Part shown: piece after piece, positions 1 through 7,578 of the stretch
How the letters are laid out: every line of letters starts with the position of its first letter
Position numbering within the stretch: the first letter of the stretch is position 1
Source of the DNA: Demequina pelophila
Lineage (GTDB): Bacteria; Actinomycetota; Actinomycetes; Actinomycetales; Demequinaceae
Length of the DNA stretch: 64,000 nucleotides
Direction: 5' to 3'
Assembly (NCBI RefSeq): GCF_000971175.1
Contig: NZ_BBLY01000001.1
Span: 1,117,050-1,181,049, forward strand
Position numbers and translations under genes: made by a program
Notes under the pieces: model-generated
What the model was told of the DNA's origin: nothing
Seen by the model: the letters and a program-made list of their open reading frames with translations, nothing else
Databases searched by the model: none

Positions 1-33
1 CCGCCCCGCCCCGCCCCACCGCGCCCGACCCGA

Positions 34-95
34 AATGGGTAGATGGTGGTCGGTTTCGCCAGGTTGCTGCGCGTGAGGGGTAGCTGGTTGTCGTT
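34..95 (+). repeat. dispersed two-half-site element, copy A
   Basis: A 62-bp block contains two related 16-nt half-sites, GGGTAGATGGTGGTCG at 37-52 and GGGTAGCTGGTTGTCG at 78-93, a 41-bp period. The block recurs in inverted orientation at 2370-2431 with about eight mismatches and no gaps, and a diverged copy lies at 63695-63751. It sits directly 3' of the LysR gene. I see no strong internal hairpin. Function unknown. Confidence 0.7.
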
Positions 96-102
96 CCGCG
101 AT

Positions 103-1068
103 CTAGACGACGGTCCCCGAGCACGCCTCGCGCGCGATCTCGGCGACCGCGGCGAGCGCCGGCGGGAGCGGCGGCCGCCCCAGCGTGAGCAGGGTGATGG
201 CTCGCGAGGCTCCCTCGACCGGCGTGAGAGCGACACCCGGATGGCGGTGGGCCGCGAGCGCCATCCGCGGCAGCACGGTCACACCGTGACCCACGGCGAT
301 GAGCGCCTGGGCGGCCACGTAGTCGTCCGACGCGAAGGCGATGCGCGGCTCGAAGCCCGCCCGCTCGCACGTGCTCATGAGGTAGCCGCGGCAGCGTTCG
401 CAGCCGGCCATCCAGGTGTCGTCGGCGAAGCGGGCGAGCTCGGGGATGGTGACCGCGGGCATCGTGCCGACCGCTCGCTGGCCGGCCGGGGCCGCGCCCG
501 CCTCGGCGCCATCCGCGCCCGCCGCGCCCGCCGCGCCCGGGCCCGCGGCCGTCACGAGATACAGAGGGTCCTCCCCCATCACCTCGACGTTCACCGCGGA
601 CGTCGACTCCTGCTGCGGGTAGCGGAACGCGATCGCGAGGTCCACCTCGCCCGCGAGCAGGAGCTTCTCGGCCTCCGGCGGCTCGGCCTCGCGCAGGTCG
701 AGCGACAGCCCCGGATGGCGCTCGGCCAGCTCGCCCAGGATCCGCGGACCCAGCGTGGCCACGCCCGAGGGGAACACCGCCAGCCGCACCGTGCCGGTCT
801 GGAGGGAGGTCGCGGCGGCGAGTTCCGCATCGGCCACGGAGAGCAGGCCCAGGATCTCCTCGCCGCGACGGGCGAGCCGCTCGCCGGCCTCGGTGAGGCG
901 GACGCCGCGGCCCACGCGGGTGACGAGCGTCGCGCCCGTCTCCGCCTCGAGCCGTCGCAGGTGGTGGGAGACGGTGGGCTGGGAGAGGTGGAGCTCGTCG
1001 GCGGCGGCGGTGACGGAGCCCTCGCGGGCGAGCGTGACGAGGACCTCGAGCCGGGACACATCGATCAT
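103..1068 (-). CDS. LysR-family transcriptional regulator
   Basis: A 321-residue protein of normal LysR length. The N-terminal winged HTH (about residues 1-60) contains the typical signature around SVTAAADELHLSQPTVSHHL. The rest matches a periplasmic-binding-like effector domain, interrupted near residues 175-195 by a low-complexity Gly/Ala insert. It is divergent from the threonine/serine dehydratase gene 74 bp away, the classic LysR arrangement, so control of that gene in response to an amino acid or keto acid is likely (inference). The start is the ATG before IDVSRLEVL, where LysR proteins normally begin. Confidence 0.9.
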   Translation of the reverse strand: MIDVSRLEVLVTLAREGSVTAAADELHLSQPTVSHHLRRLEAETGATLVTRVGRGVRLTEAGERLARRGEEILGLLSVADAELAAATSLQTGTVRLAVFPSGVATLGPRILGELAERHPGLSLDLREAEPPEAEKLLLAGEVDLAIAFRYPQQESTSAVNVEVMGEDPLYLVTAAGPGAAGAAGADGAEAGAAPAGQRAVGTMPAVTIPELARFADDTWMAGCERCRGYLMSTCERAGFEPRIAFASDDYVAAQALIAVGHGVTVLPRMALAAHRHPGVALTPVEGASRAITLLTLGRPPLPPALAAVAEIAREACSGTVV

Positions 1069-1087
1069 GCATTCACCGTATCAATGC

Positions 1088-1121
1088 GATTCAAAGAAAG
1101 CACTCATTAGACATATGAATC
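1088..1121. promoter_or_regulatory. divergent promoter region with candidate LysR operator
   Basis: The 74-bp gap between the divergent LysR and dehydratase genes is AT-rich compared with its surroundings. It holds an inverted repeat GATTCA (1088-1093) and TGAATC (1116-1121). Binding by the adjacent LysR protein is inferred from position only. Confidence 0.4.
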
Positions 1122-1142
1122 AAGCGGACGGACCATGGAGTC

Positions 1143-2159
1143 ATGACCGCGCCGACCTTCGAGGGAATCCTCAACGCCGCCAACCTGCTGTCCGCCAAGC
1201 TGCCCCGGACCCCCGCCTGGTCGTACCCGCTCCTCGACGAGCGCGCCGGCCGCCGCGTCATCGTCAAGCACGAGAACGTGCAGCCCACCGGCGCCTTCAA
1301 GGTTCGCGGCGGGCTCACCCTGCTCGCGGGCCTCTCCGCGGAGCAGCGCGCCGCCGGCCTCGTGACGGTCTCGACCGGCAACCACGCGCAGTCGCTCGCC
1401 TACGCGAGCCGCGCGGCGAGCGTCGCCGCCACGATCGTCATGCCGGCCACCACCCCCGAATTCAAGGCCGATGCGGTTCGCGCCCTGGGCGCGTCCGTCG
1501 CCCTCGTGGGCGCCTCGATGAACGATGCGGCAACCTACGCCGCGTCGCTCGCCGAGCAGTCCGGGGCCTACTTTGTGAACCCCGGCAACGAGGCCGGCAT
1601 CGTGCACGGCCACGGCACGGTCTACCTGGAACTTCTCACCCAGTACCCCGAGATCGACACGCTGTATGTCCCGGTCGGCTCGGGCTCCGGCGCCGCGGGC
1701 GCGGTGCTGGTGCGCGACGCGATCTCCCCGTCCACCCGCGTCGTCGGCGTCCAGGCCGCCGGCGCGCCGGCGGCGTACCGCTCCTGGAAGTCCGGCGAGC
1801 TGGTCACGGCCGACGCGGACACCCTGGCCGCCGGCCTCGCGACCGGCGTCGGCTTCGCGACGCCGCAGGCGATCCTGCGCGACGGCCTCGACGACTTCCT
1901 GCTGGTGAGCGAGGCCGAGCTTCGCGACGCCATCGCCACCATGGCGCACGACGCCCACACCCTATGCGAGGGTGCCGGCGCTGCGGGGCTCGCGGGCATC
2001 CTGCAGGACCGCGACCGCGGCGTGGTGCGCGGAGCGCGTGCGGGTGCTTCCGGTGCGGGCGCCCCTTCCACCCCCGGCGTCGCGGCGTTCGCGTGCACCG
2101 GAGGCAACGCTGGCTCCGCGGAACTGCTCGCGCTGGCGAAGCTCGACCTCGCGGCCTGA
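1143..2159 (+). CDS. PLP-dependent threonine/serine dehydratase
   Basis: A 338-residue fold-type II PLP enzyme that would deaminate L-threonine or L-serine to 2-oxobutyrate or pyruvate. The PLP lysine lies in TGAFKVRGG (about residues 50-58); the substrate-carboxylate loop STGNHAQSLAYA and the phosphate-binding Gly-rich segment VGSGSGAAGAV are present. There is no C-terminal ACT domain, so it resembles the short catabolic type rather than feedback-regulated biosynthetic IlvA. A Gly/Ala-rich insert near residues 285-305 is unusual. A GGAG lies just before the ATG. Substrate preference cannot be read from the sequence. Confidence 0.88.
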   Translation: MTAPTFEGILNAANLLSAKLPRTPAWSYPLLDERAGRRVIVKHENVQPTGAFKVRGGLTLLAGLSAEQRAAGLVTVSTGNHAQSLAYASRAASVAATIVMPATTPEFKADAVRALGASVALVGASMNDAATYAASLAEQSGAYFVNPGNEAGIVHGHGTVYLELLTQYPEIDTLYVPVGSGSGAAGAVLVRDAISPSTRVVGVQAAGAPAAYRSWKSGELVTADADTLAAGLATGVGFATPQAILRDGLDDFLLVSEAELRDAIATMAHDAHTLCEGAGAAGLAGILQDRDRGVVRGARAGASGAGAPSTPGVAAFACTGGNAGSAELLALAKLDLAA

Positions 2160-2247
2160 GTCTCCACTCGCCCGCCTGACGCCCCGCCGGCGCGGCCCCG
2201 TGCGAGCCGCATCCAAACGCGGGAGCACAGGGGATCTTGTTTCGGCA

Positions 2248-2317
2248 CGCTAGCCGAATTCATGCGTTTTGGGCGCAGCGCGAGCCGACCGCCCAAAACG
2301 CTTAAATTCGGCTAGCG
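2248..2317. repeat. long intergenic palindrome between convergent genes
   Basis: Two 28-nt arms (2248-2275 and 2290-2317) are complementary except at two positions, around a 14-nt loop; each arm starts CGCTAGCCGAATT. It lies between the convergent dehydratase and ilvE genes, so a bidirectional terminator is plausible, although there is no U-tract. It shares the core GAATTCATGCG with the palindrome at 40529-40580. The remainder of the 2160-2489 gap also holds repeat copy B and a G-rich run; I see no gene in it. Confidence 0.75.
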
Positions 2318-2369
2318 CCGCGAAGAGAACCCCCACGCTGCCTGTCGACGGAGCCGCTCGGCACCGTGA

Positions 2370-2431
2370 AACGACAACCAGCTACCCCTCAGGCGCAGCA
2401 ACCTCGCGAAAGCGACGCTCTTCTACCCATT
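2370..2431 (-). repeat. dispersed two-half-site element, copy B
   Basis: This is the inverted partner of the element at 34-95. Read on the minus strand it carries GGGTAGAAGAGCGTCG and GGGTAGCTGGTTGTCG with the same 41-bp period; a 22-nt stretch around the second half-site is identical to copy A. Copies A and B bracket the LysR-dehydratase pair as an inverted repeat. Confidence 0.7.
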
Positions 2432-2489
2432 CCGGGGGGGGGCGGGGGCTCGGGGCGCACGGGGCCTCGCGGCGAGCAGCGCGCCGTCG

Positions 2490-3587
2490 CTACAGGACGC
2501 GGCGCATCCAGCCGTGCGGGTCCTCGGCCCGGCCGTACTGGATGTCGGTGAGGCGCGGCCCCACGGTGCTCGCGACGAAGCCCGCGGAGCCGTCCGCGAC
2601 CGTCACGTCGAAGTCGTCGGAGACCAGGCGCGCGATGGGCGTCACCACGGCGGCGGTGCCGCACGCGAAGATCTCGCCGATCTCCCCCGACTCGATGCCC
2701 TCGATCACCTCGGAGAGCTCGATGTCGCGCTCCTCCACGGAGCGGCCCTCGTCGCGCAGCAGCGTCAGAATCGAGTCACGAGTGACGCCGGGGAGAATCG
2801 TGCCGCTCAGGCGCGGCGTGAGCACCGAGCCGTCCGAGCGCACGATCACCACGTTCATCCCGCCCAGCTCCTCGATGTACCGGGACTCCTTGGCGTCGAG
2901 GAACAGCACCTGCTTGCAGCCGTGCTCGGCGGCCTCGCCCTGGGGCAGCATCGATGCGGCGTAGTTGCCGGCGGTCTTGGCCTCGCCGGTGCCGCCGATG
3001 GTCGCGCGGTGGAAGTCGCGGGAGACCCAGATCGAGACGCCCTCGCCGGCCGCCGCCATGTACGCGCCCACGGGCGACGCGGTCACCACGAAGTCGACCG
3101 TGTCCGCGGGCTGGACGAGCAGGCTGGGCTCGGTGGCCATGAGGAACGGTCGCAAGTACAGGCTCGAGCCGTAGCCGGACGGCACCCACGCGGCGTCCGC
3201 CTCGATGAGGCCGGAGACCGCGGCGAGGAAGTCCTCCTCGCTCACCTCGGGCAGCGCGAGGCGCCGCGCGGAGGCCGCGAGGCGCGCCGCATTCATCTCG
3301 GGACGGAACAGCCACACCGAGCCGTCCTCGTGGCGGTACGCCTTGAGCCCCTCGAACACCTGCTGCGCGTAGTGCAGCACCGCCGCGCCGGGATGCATGG
3401 GCAGCGGCCCGAAGGCGGAGATGCGCCGCTCGCGCCACCCCTCGCCCTCGCGCCAGGTCATGCGCGCCATGTGGTCGGTGAACACCTTGCCGAAGACCGG
3501 CGCCTCCATGAGGCGGCCGCGCTCCTCGTCGCTCAGCGGGTGGCGGTTCGCGACGTGAATGAACTGGGCGGGCGCGACGGTCTCCAT
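2490..3587 (-). CDS. ilvE: branched-chain amino acid aminotransferase
   Basis: A 365-residue fold-type IV PLP aminotransferase catalysing the last step of Leu/Ile/Val synthesis or the first step of their breakdown. Markers are the PLP lysine in AKTAGNYAAS, the sequence ELGGMNVVIV, and GEIFACGTAAVVTPI near the C-terminus. A second, clearly related copy lies at 43232-44338 inside the ilv cluster. This copy stands alone and is convergent with the dehydratase gene, so it may be the catabolic or housekeeping paralog (inference). The start METVAPAQF gives normal family length. Confidence 0.93.
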   Translation of the reverse strand: METVAPAQFIHVANRHPLSDEERGRLMEAPVFGKVFTDHMARMTWREGEGWRERRISAFGPLPMHPGAAVLHYAQQVFEGLKAYRHEDGSVWLFRPEMNAARLAASARRLALPEVSEEDFLAAVSGLIEADAAWVPSGYGSSLYLRPFLMATEPSLLVQPADTVDFVVTASPVGAYMAAAGEGVSIWVSRDFHRATIGGTGEAKTAGNYAASMLPQGEAAEHGCKQVLFLDAKESRYIEELGGMNVVIVRSDGSVLTPRLSGTILPGVTRDSILTLLRDEGRSVEERDIELSEVIEGIESGEIGEIFACGTAAVVTPIARLVSDDFDVTVADGSAGFVASTVGPRLTDIQYGRAEDPHGWMRRVL

Positions 3588-3729
3588 GGCGTCACCCTAT
3601 CCCCGAGGTCCCGGGACACGGCCGATGCGCGCCCCGGCCACGGCGCGCGCCGCGCCAACGGCCTACGCCAAGCGCAGCGCCAACGGCCCGCGCCGCCACA
3701 ACAAGCGCGCCGCACCACGCGCGACGCCC

Positions 3730-4509
3730 CTACGGCCTCCGCACCCCAGCCTCGATCCGCTTCCACTGGCGGGCGAAGTCGGCGTGAACGTCCTTCTTGA
3801 GCTGAGCCTCGATCTCGCGGCGCGCCTTCGCGCGCGCCCACGCCCCCTCGAGGTGCCCCGCGCTCGCGAGCCGCGTGCCGGCGTCGAGGCGCATCTGGCG
3901 CACCGCCCACCAGTGGTCCACGAACGCGTCGCGCGCGTCGTGCAGCCGCTCCTGGATCTCGCGGTACTTGAGGATGTCGTCGGTGAGCCCGTAGGTGCCG
4001 TCGACGATCTTCTGCACGTCCTCGGACTCGATGCGCGGCACGTCCTCGGCGGGGCGGGGGTCCTTCTGGATGGCCTGGCGGGCGAGCTTGGTGTAGAGGC
4101 GGACCTCGGCCTCCGAGCGGCCCGGCGACAGGACGGCGTGCAGCGTGCCGTCGATCGCGCGGCCGCGGACGGCCAGGTTCTCGAGCAGCCGGGTCATCTC
4201 ATGGAGCATGTCGATGGCCGGGTAGGTCTCGAAACCGGCGCGCGAGCCGCCGCGCAGCTGCACCACCTGCTCGCGCAGGCTGCGCACGAAGTTGTCCGGC
4301 GGCACCAGCGAGGACGGATCCTTGGGCAGCCCGACCACCAGGATCTCCTGGGCGGTGGCGAGCGCGGCGGGGGCGGCCTCGTCGAAGCGGCGGTGCTGAC
4401 CGCGCACCTCCTCGACGCGGCGCGCGATGTCGAGAGCGACGCCGGCGGTCGCGCCCGCCACGATGGCGACGATCAGCGCCGGGAGCAGTGACGACCAGTC
4501 GAAGGACAC
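3730..4509 (-). CDS. hypothetical protein with one N-terminal membrane segment
   Basis: A 259-residue protein starting at GTG. Residues about 8-28 (LLPALIVAIVAGATAGVAL) form a single membrane anchor. The remainder is charged and mostly helical, ending in a basic, coiled-coil-like segment (ARAKARREIEAQLKKDVHAD). I do not recognise a family. It is followed on the same strand by another unrelated gene start 142 bp downstream. A membrane-tethered cytoplasmic domain is the most that can be said. Confidence 0.7.
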   Translation of the reverse strand: MSFDWSSLLPALIVAIVAGATAGVALDIARRVEEVRGQHRRFDEAAPAALATAQEILVVGLPKDPSSLVPPDNFVRSLREQVVQLRGGSRAGFETYPAIDMLHEMTRLLENLAVRGRAIDGTLHAVLSPGRSEAEVRLYTKLARQAIQKDPRPAEDVPRIESEDVQKIVDGTYGLTDDILKYREIQERLHDARDAFVDHWWAVRQMRLDAGTRLASAGHLEGAWARAKARREIEAQLKKDVHADFARQWKRIEAGVRRP

Positions 4510-4566
4510 GCCACGAATCTACCGGCAGGACCGGGGACGATGCGCACGCCGCCCTCCGTACACCCC

Positions 4567-5160
4567 TCAGTCGTGCACGACGACCGGGGTGAAAACCCCG
4601 ACGAGCTCCTCGCGCACGCCCCCCGCGGCCGCGTCGAGGCCGGCCGGCGATGCCGAGGCGATGATCCGCACCTCGCGCGCGAGCGCCGGACCGCCGCCGG
4701 CGAACACGCGGCGGCGCGCCAGCAGCGTGAGCGCGGCCACGGCGGCCGGGTTGGCGCGGTCGATGCCCTCGAGGTGGAGGATGAGCGGCCGCACGTCGGC
4801 GCGCCCGCACACACCCGCGAGCCAGCGCGGCACGCGCCGCTCGGTCACGCGCACCCGCGCGCCCTCGCCGCCGGGCCCGCCGGACAGCGACGCGCCGAAG
4901 CCCGGGCCGTCGCCGCGGAACTCGCCGTTCTCGAGCTCGGACACGTCGACGACCACCAGGTCCGCGCCCAGCTCGAGCGCGAGCACCTCGACCTCGCCGG
5001 CGACCAGGTCGCGGCAGGCTCCCACCAGGAGCGGCAGCCCGCGCCCGTCCGTGCTCCAGGCGCGCTCGACGGACTCGGTCACGCCGTTGCGCAGCTCGCG
5101 CGATCCGCAGCCGGCGGCCGTGCGCGCAGGCGGAAGGGTGGTGGCGGTCAGGGGGGTCAT
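4567..5160 (-). CDS. hypothetical protein resembling a degenerate MoxR-like AAA domain
   Basis: A 197-residue protein. The start ATG at 5160 has a strong GAGGAG ribosome site. The sequence LILHLEGIDRANPAAVAALT followed by LLARRRVFAGGG and RIIASASP looks like Walker B, linker and sensor-1 of MoxR-type AAA ATPases. No Walker A P-loop is present and the Walker B acidic pair is altered, so nucleotide hydrolysis is unlikely. This resemblance is by eye. A CRP-like site lies upstream at 5256-5271, suggesting control by a CRP/GlxR-type regulator. Confidence 0.6.
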   Translation of the reverse strand: MTPLTATTLPPARTAAGCGSRELRNGVTESVERAWSTDGRGLPLLVGACRDLVAGEVEVLALELGADLVVVDVSELENGEFRGDGPGFGASLSGGPGGEGARVRVTERRVPRWLAGVCGRADVRPLILHLEGIDRANPAAVAALTLLARRRVFAGGGPALAREVRIIASASPAGLDAAAGGVREELVGVFTPVVVHD

Positions 5161-5255
5161 GCGTTCTCCTCGAGGCAGCGACGTTGCTGTCGTGGAGGAC
5201 ATCCTGCCCGACCCGGGCGCGACCGGCCGGCACCGCAACACCAGTTTCGGCACCA

Positions 5256-5271
5256 TGTGACAGAGATCACC
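5256..5271. promoter_or_regulatory. CRP/GlxR-like binding site
   Basis: TGTGACAGAGATCACC matches the TGTGA-N6-TCACA consensus at nine of ten defined positions. It lies about 96 bp upstream of the gene starting at 5160. Confidence 0.5.
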
Positions 5272-5283
5272 ACACGAGAAGCC

Positions 5284-5320
5284 GGGGGACGATGCCCGGG
5301 CGACCCGAGCATCGTCCCCC
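5284..5320 (-). terminator. hairpin terminator after the arsenate reductase gene
   Basis: Perfect 12-bp arms (5284-5295 and 5309-5320) with a 13-nt loop begin 9 nt beyond the arsC-like stop codon. Each arm carries the 9-mer GGACGATGC or its complement. There is no U-tract, as is common in high-GC actinobacteria. Confidence 0.65.
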
Positions 5321-5328
5321 GCCAAGGG

Positions 5329-5742
5329 TCAGGCGACCGCCGGGACCCCGAGGGACTCGAGGAGGCCCAGGATGCGGCCCTTGATCTCGTCGCGAATGGG
5401 GCGGACGGACTCGATGCCCTGGCCGGCCGGGTCGTCGAGCTTCCAGTCCTCGTAGCGCTTGCCCGGGTAGAAGGGGCACACGTCGCCGCAGCCCATGGTG
5501 ATGACCACGTCCGAGGCCTCGACGGCCTCGTCGGTGAGCACCTTGGGGCTCTCCTGGCGGATGTCGATGCCCTCCTCGAGCATCGCCTCGACCGCGACGG
5601 GGTTGATCTGGTCCGCGGGCATCGAGCCGGCCGAGCGGACCTCCACCGCGCCGCCGGACAGGTGGCGCAGGTAGCCGGCGGCCATCTGGGAACGGCCCGC
5701 GTTGTGGATGCAGACGAAGAGTGCGGAGGGCTTGTCGGTCAT
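5329..5742 (-). CDS. low-molecular-weight-phosphatase-type arsenate reductase
   Basis: A 137-residue protein of the LMW protein tyrosine phosphatase superfamily. The P-loop is CIHNAGRSQ (about residues 11-19), followed by VRSAGSMP and ITMGCGDVCPFYPGKRYEDW, typical of thioredoxin- or mycothiol-dependent arsenate reductases. It would reduce arsenate to arsenite. The ATG at 5742 overlaps the stop of the upstream ArsR-ArsC fusion gene (ATGA), so the two are co-translated. No arsenite efflux gene (arsB/acr3) lies next to it in this window. Confidence 0.87.
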   Translation of the reverse strand: MTDKPSALFVCIHNAGRSQMAAGYLRHLSGGAVEVRSAGSMPADQINPVAVEAMLEEGIDIRQESPKVLTDEAVEASDVVITMGCGDVCPFYPGKRYEDWKLDDPAGQGIESVRPIRDEIKGRILGLLESLGVPAVA

Positions 5743-6764
5743 GCGGATGCCTTTCGTAGCGGGGTGATCTCGAGGTCGGGGACGAGCTCGCCGAGCAGCG
5801 CCCGGACACGCTCGTCGATGTCGTCGCGGATGGCCGCGACGCCTGCTTCGGAGGCGAGCGCCGGGTCGCCCACCTGCCAGTCTTCGTATCGCTTTCCAGG
5901 GTAGATGGGACACACGTCGCCGCAACCCATGGTGATGACCACGTCGGAGGCGCGCACCGCATCGTCCGTCAGGGGCTTGGGGAAGGCGCCTTCGGCGGTG
6001 CCCAGCTCGTCGAGGTGGGGGCGGACGGCGGCGTGGACGTCGGCCGCGGGCATCGAACCGGCCGAGCGGACCTCGACCTGGTCGCCGGCGTAGTGGTGCA
6101 CCAGCGCGGCGGCGAGCTGCGAGCGCCCGGCGTTCTGGACGCAGACGAACAGGATCTGCGGCGCGTGGTCGGCGTCGGGGTTCTCGACCTTGCGCAGGTC
6201 CACCAGGCGCTGGCGCGCGAAGTGCCGGGTGAGCGGGACCAGGTGCTGCTTGATGGCGGCGCGGCGGGCGAGGGCGGCGTACGACTCGCGGACGATGCGA
6301 TCGACCACCCGCTCCCCCAGCTCCGGGAAGATCTCGTGCAGGGACTGCGTGACGGCCGCGAGCGCGCGATCGACGCTCTCGAGCTCGGTCGCGCGGAACG
6401 TGTGGACGGTCGCGGCCGCGGGGACCAGGGTCTCGAGCAGCGCGCGGACCGTGGTGACGAACGGCTCGGCGACGCGGTAGTAGACCCAGGTGCCGCGGCG
6501 GTCGGCCGTGACGAGCCCCGCGTCCTTCAGGGTCTTGAGGTGATGCGAGACGGTCGGGCCGGACACATCCGAGAGCCCGTTGATGTCGTTCGCGGAGACC
6601 TCGCCGCCCGGCGCCGAGGCGATGAGGGCGACGATGCGCAGCCGCAGCGGGTCCGCGACGGCCTTGAGGACGGTCGCGGCGCGCTCGGCGAGCTCGGGCG
6701 CGATGGTGTGCGCCTCGATGTTGATCGGGACGGGCTCGTGGTCGGGTCGGGTGTCGGTGGTCAT
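5739..6764 (-). CDS. ArsR-type repressor fused to an arsenate reductase-like domain
   Basis: A 341-residue three-part protein. Residues about 20-110 form an ArsR winged HTH (VSGPTVSHHLKTLKDAGL). Residues about 120-195 are helical and resemble the three-helix bundle found before some actinobacterial LMW phosphatase domains. Residues about 205-335 form a complete LMW-phosphatase/arsenate reductase domain with P-loop CVQNAGRSQ and GCGDVCPIYPGKRYEDW. Sensor and enzyme are thus combined in one chain, overlapping a second arsenate reductase. It probably autoregulates through the AT-rich operator region at 6845-6868. I see no obvious cysteine metal site in the HTH. Confidence 0.87.
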   Translation of the reverse strand: MTTDTRPDHEPVPINIEAHTIAPELAERAATVLKAVADPLRLRIVALIASAPGGEVSANDINGLSDVSGPTVSHHLKTLKDAGLVTADRRGTWVYYRVAEPFVTTVRALLETLVPAAATVHTFRATELESVDRALAAVTQSLHEIFPELGERVVDRIVRESYAALARRAAIKQHLVPLTRHFARQRLVDLRKVENPDADHAPQILFVCVQNAGRSQLAAALVHHYAGDQVEVRSAGSMPAADVHAAVRPHLDELGTAEGAFPKPLTDDAVRASDVVITMGCGDVCPIYPGKRYEDWQVGDPALASEAGVAAIRDDIDERVRALLGELVPDLEITPLRKASA

Positions 6765-6844
6765 GTCAGCCTCCTTGGGCGTGACACCGGACGATGCACG
6801 GGCGGCCCGGGTGCGGCCCTCGCGCCGTCGCCACGGCTTGATTT

Positions 6845-6868
6845 GATGTATCTCTATTTAGACACATC
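6845..6868. promoter_or_regulatory. candidate ArsR operator/promoter
   Basis: An AT-rich island in GC-rich DNA, 80 bp upstream of the arsR-arsC fusion, carries the dyad GATGT (6845-6849) and ACATC (6864-6868). Position and composition suggest the autoregulated ars promoter. Confidence 0.4.
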
Positions 6869-6970
6869 TCGAACCAAGGCGCAAGGGGTGGCGGCGAACC
6901 TGGAGCGTCGGGGCCGGGGCCGACGCGGGGGCCGCAGGGCCGCCGCGGCTGGCGCAGGGTCCTCGCCGGG

Positions 6971-7432
6971 TCAGGCCGCGATTGCAAACAGCCAGATCGC
7001 CGTGCCGACGTAGCCGACCACCATGCCCGCGGTGGCAAGACCGCGGTTGGTGGCGCGCCCCTGCGCCGCGGCCGAGCGACCCAGGTGGCCGAAGATGATG
7101 CCCAACGGCGCGAAGACGAGCAGCGCGCCGACGAGGGCGACGATGGCCATCCAGTTCTTCTCGGTCGTGGCCCCGCCGTGCGGCCCGGGAGCGGCGTACG
7201 GCTGGCCGTGCGGCTGCGCGGGCTGCTGGCCGAAGGACTGCTGGCCGAACGACTGCTGCTGGCCCGGCACCTCGTAGGGCTCCGGGCGCTGCGCCGCGTA
7301 CGGCGGAGCCGGCGGCGCCTGCTCCCCCGCCTGATTCTGGGACTCGACGTACCCACCGTAGGGCTGGCCGGCCACGTAGCCCTGGTGCGGTTCGGCCGCC
7401 CGGTAGCCGTCCATCGGGTTGTTGTCACGCAT
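6971..7432 (-). CDS. DUF4190-like small membrane protein
   Basis: A 153-residue protein. The first ~90 residues are disordered and rich in Pro, Gln, Gly and Tyr, including the tandem QQSFGQQSFGQQ. The C-terminal part has two hydrophobic segments (WMAIVALVGALLVFAPLGII and a second ending LFAIAA) separated by GHLGRSAAAQGRATNRGLA, the pattern of the actinobacterial DUF4190 family. Function unknown; these proteins are usually small membrane proteins with a cytoplasmic low-complexity tail. Confidence 0.8.
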   Translation of the reverse strand: MRDNNPMDGYRAAEPHQGYVAGQPYGGYVESQNQAGEQAPPAPPYAAQRPEPYEVPGQQQSFGQQSFGQQPAQPHGQPYAAPGPHGGATTEKNWMAIVALVGALLVFAPLGIIFGHLGRSAAAQGRATNRGLATAGMVVGYVGTAIWLFAIAA

Positions 7433-7534
7433 GAGAGGGGTCCGCCTTCGCCGTTGAAGCCCCGACGGAGTGGCCCGCCGTTGCCGGATTTTCGCTGGAC
7501 CCCAGCCTAGCGAGGGTCACCGACACGGCCGACC

Positions 7535-7560
7535 GGCGCATCGTCCCCGGACGATGCGCC
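7535..7560 (-). terminator. perfect palindrome after the oxidoreductase gene
   Basis: Arms 7535-7546 and 7549-7560 are perfectly complementary (GGCGCATCGTCC and GGACGATGCGCC) with only two bases between them. It begins 18 nt beyond the oxidoreductase stop codon. It contains the recurrent 9-mer on both strands. Confidence 0.6.
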
Positions 7561-7578
7561 GCCCGACCCCGCACTCCC

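Noticed and set aside
34..95. 41-bp periodic half-sites as a mini CRISPR array
   Set aside because: There are only two units per locus, half-sites within a locus differ, and no cas genes are present.
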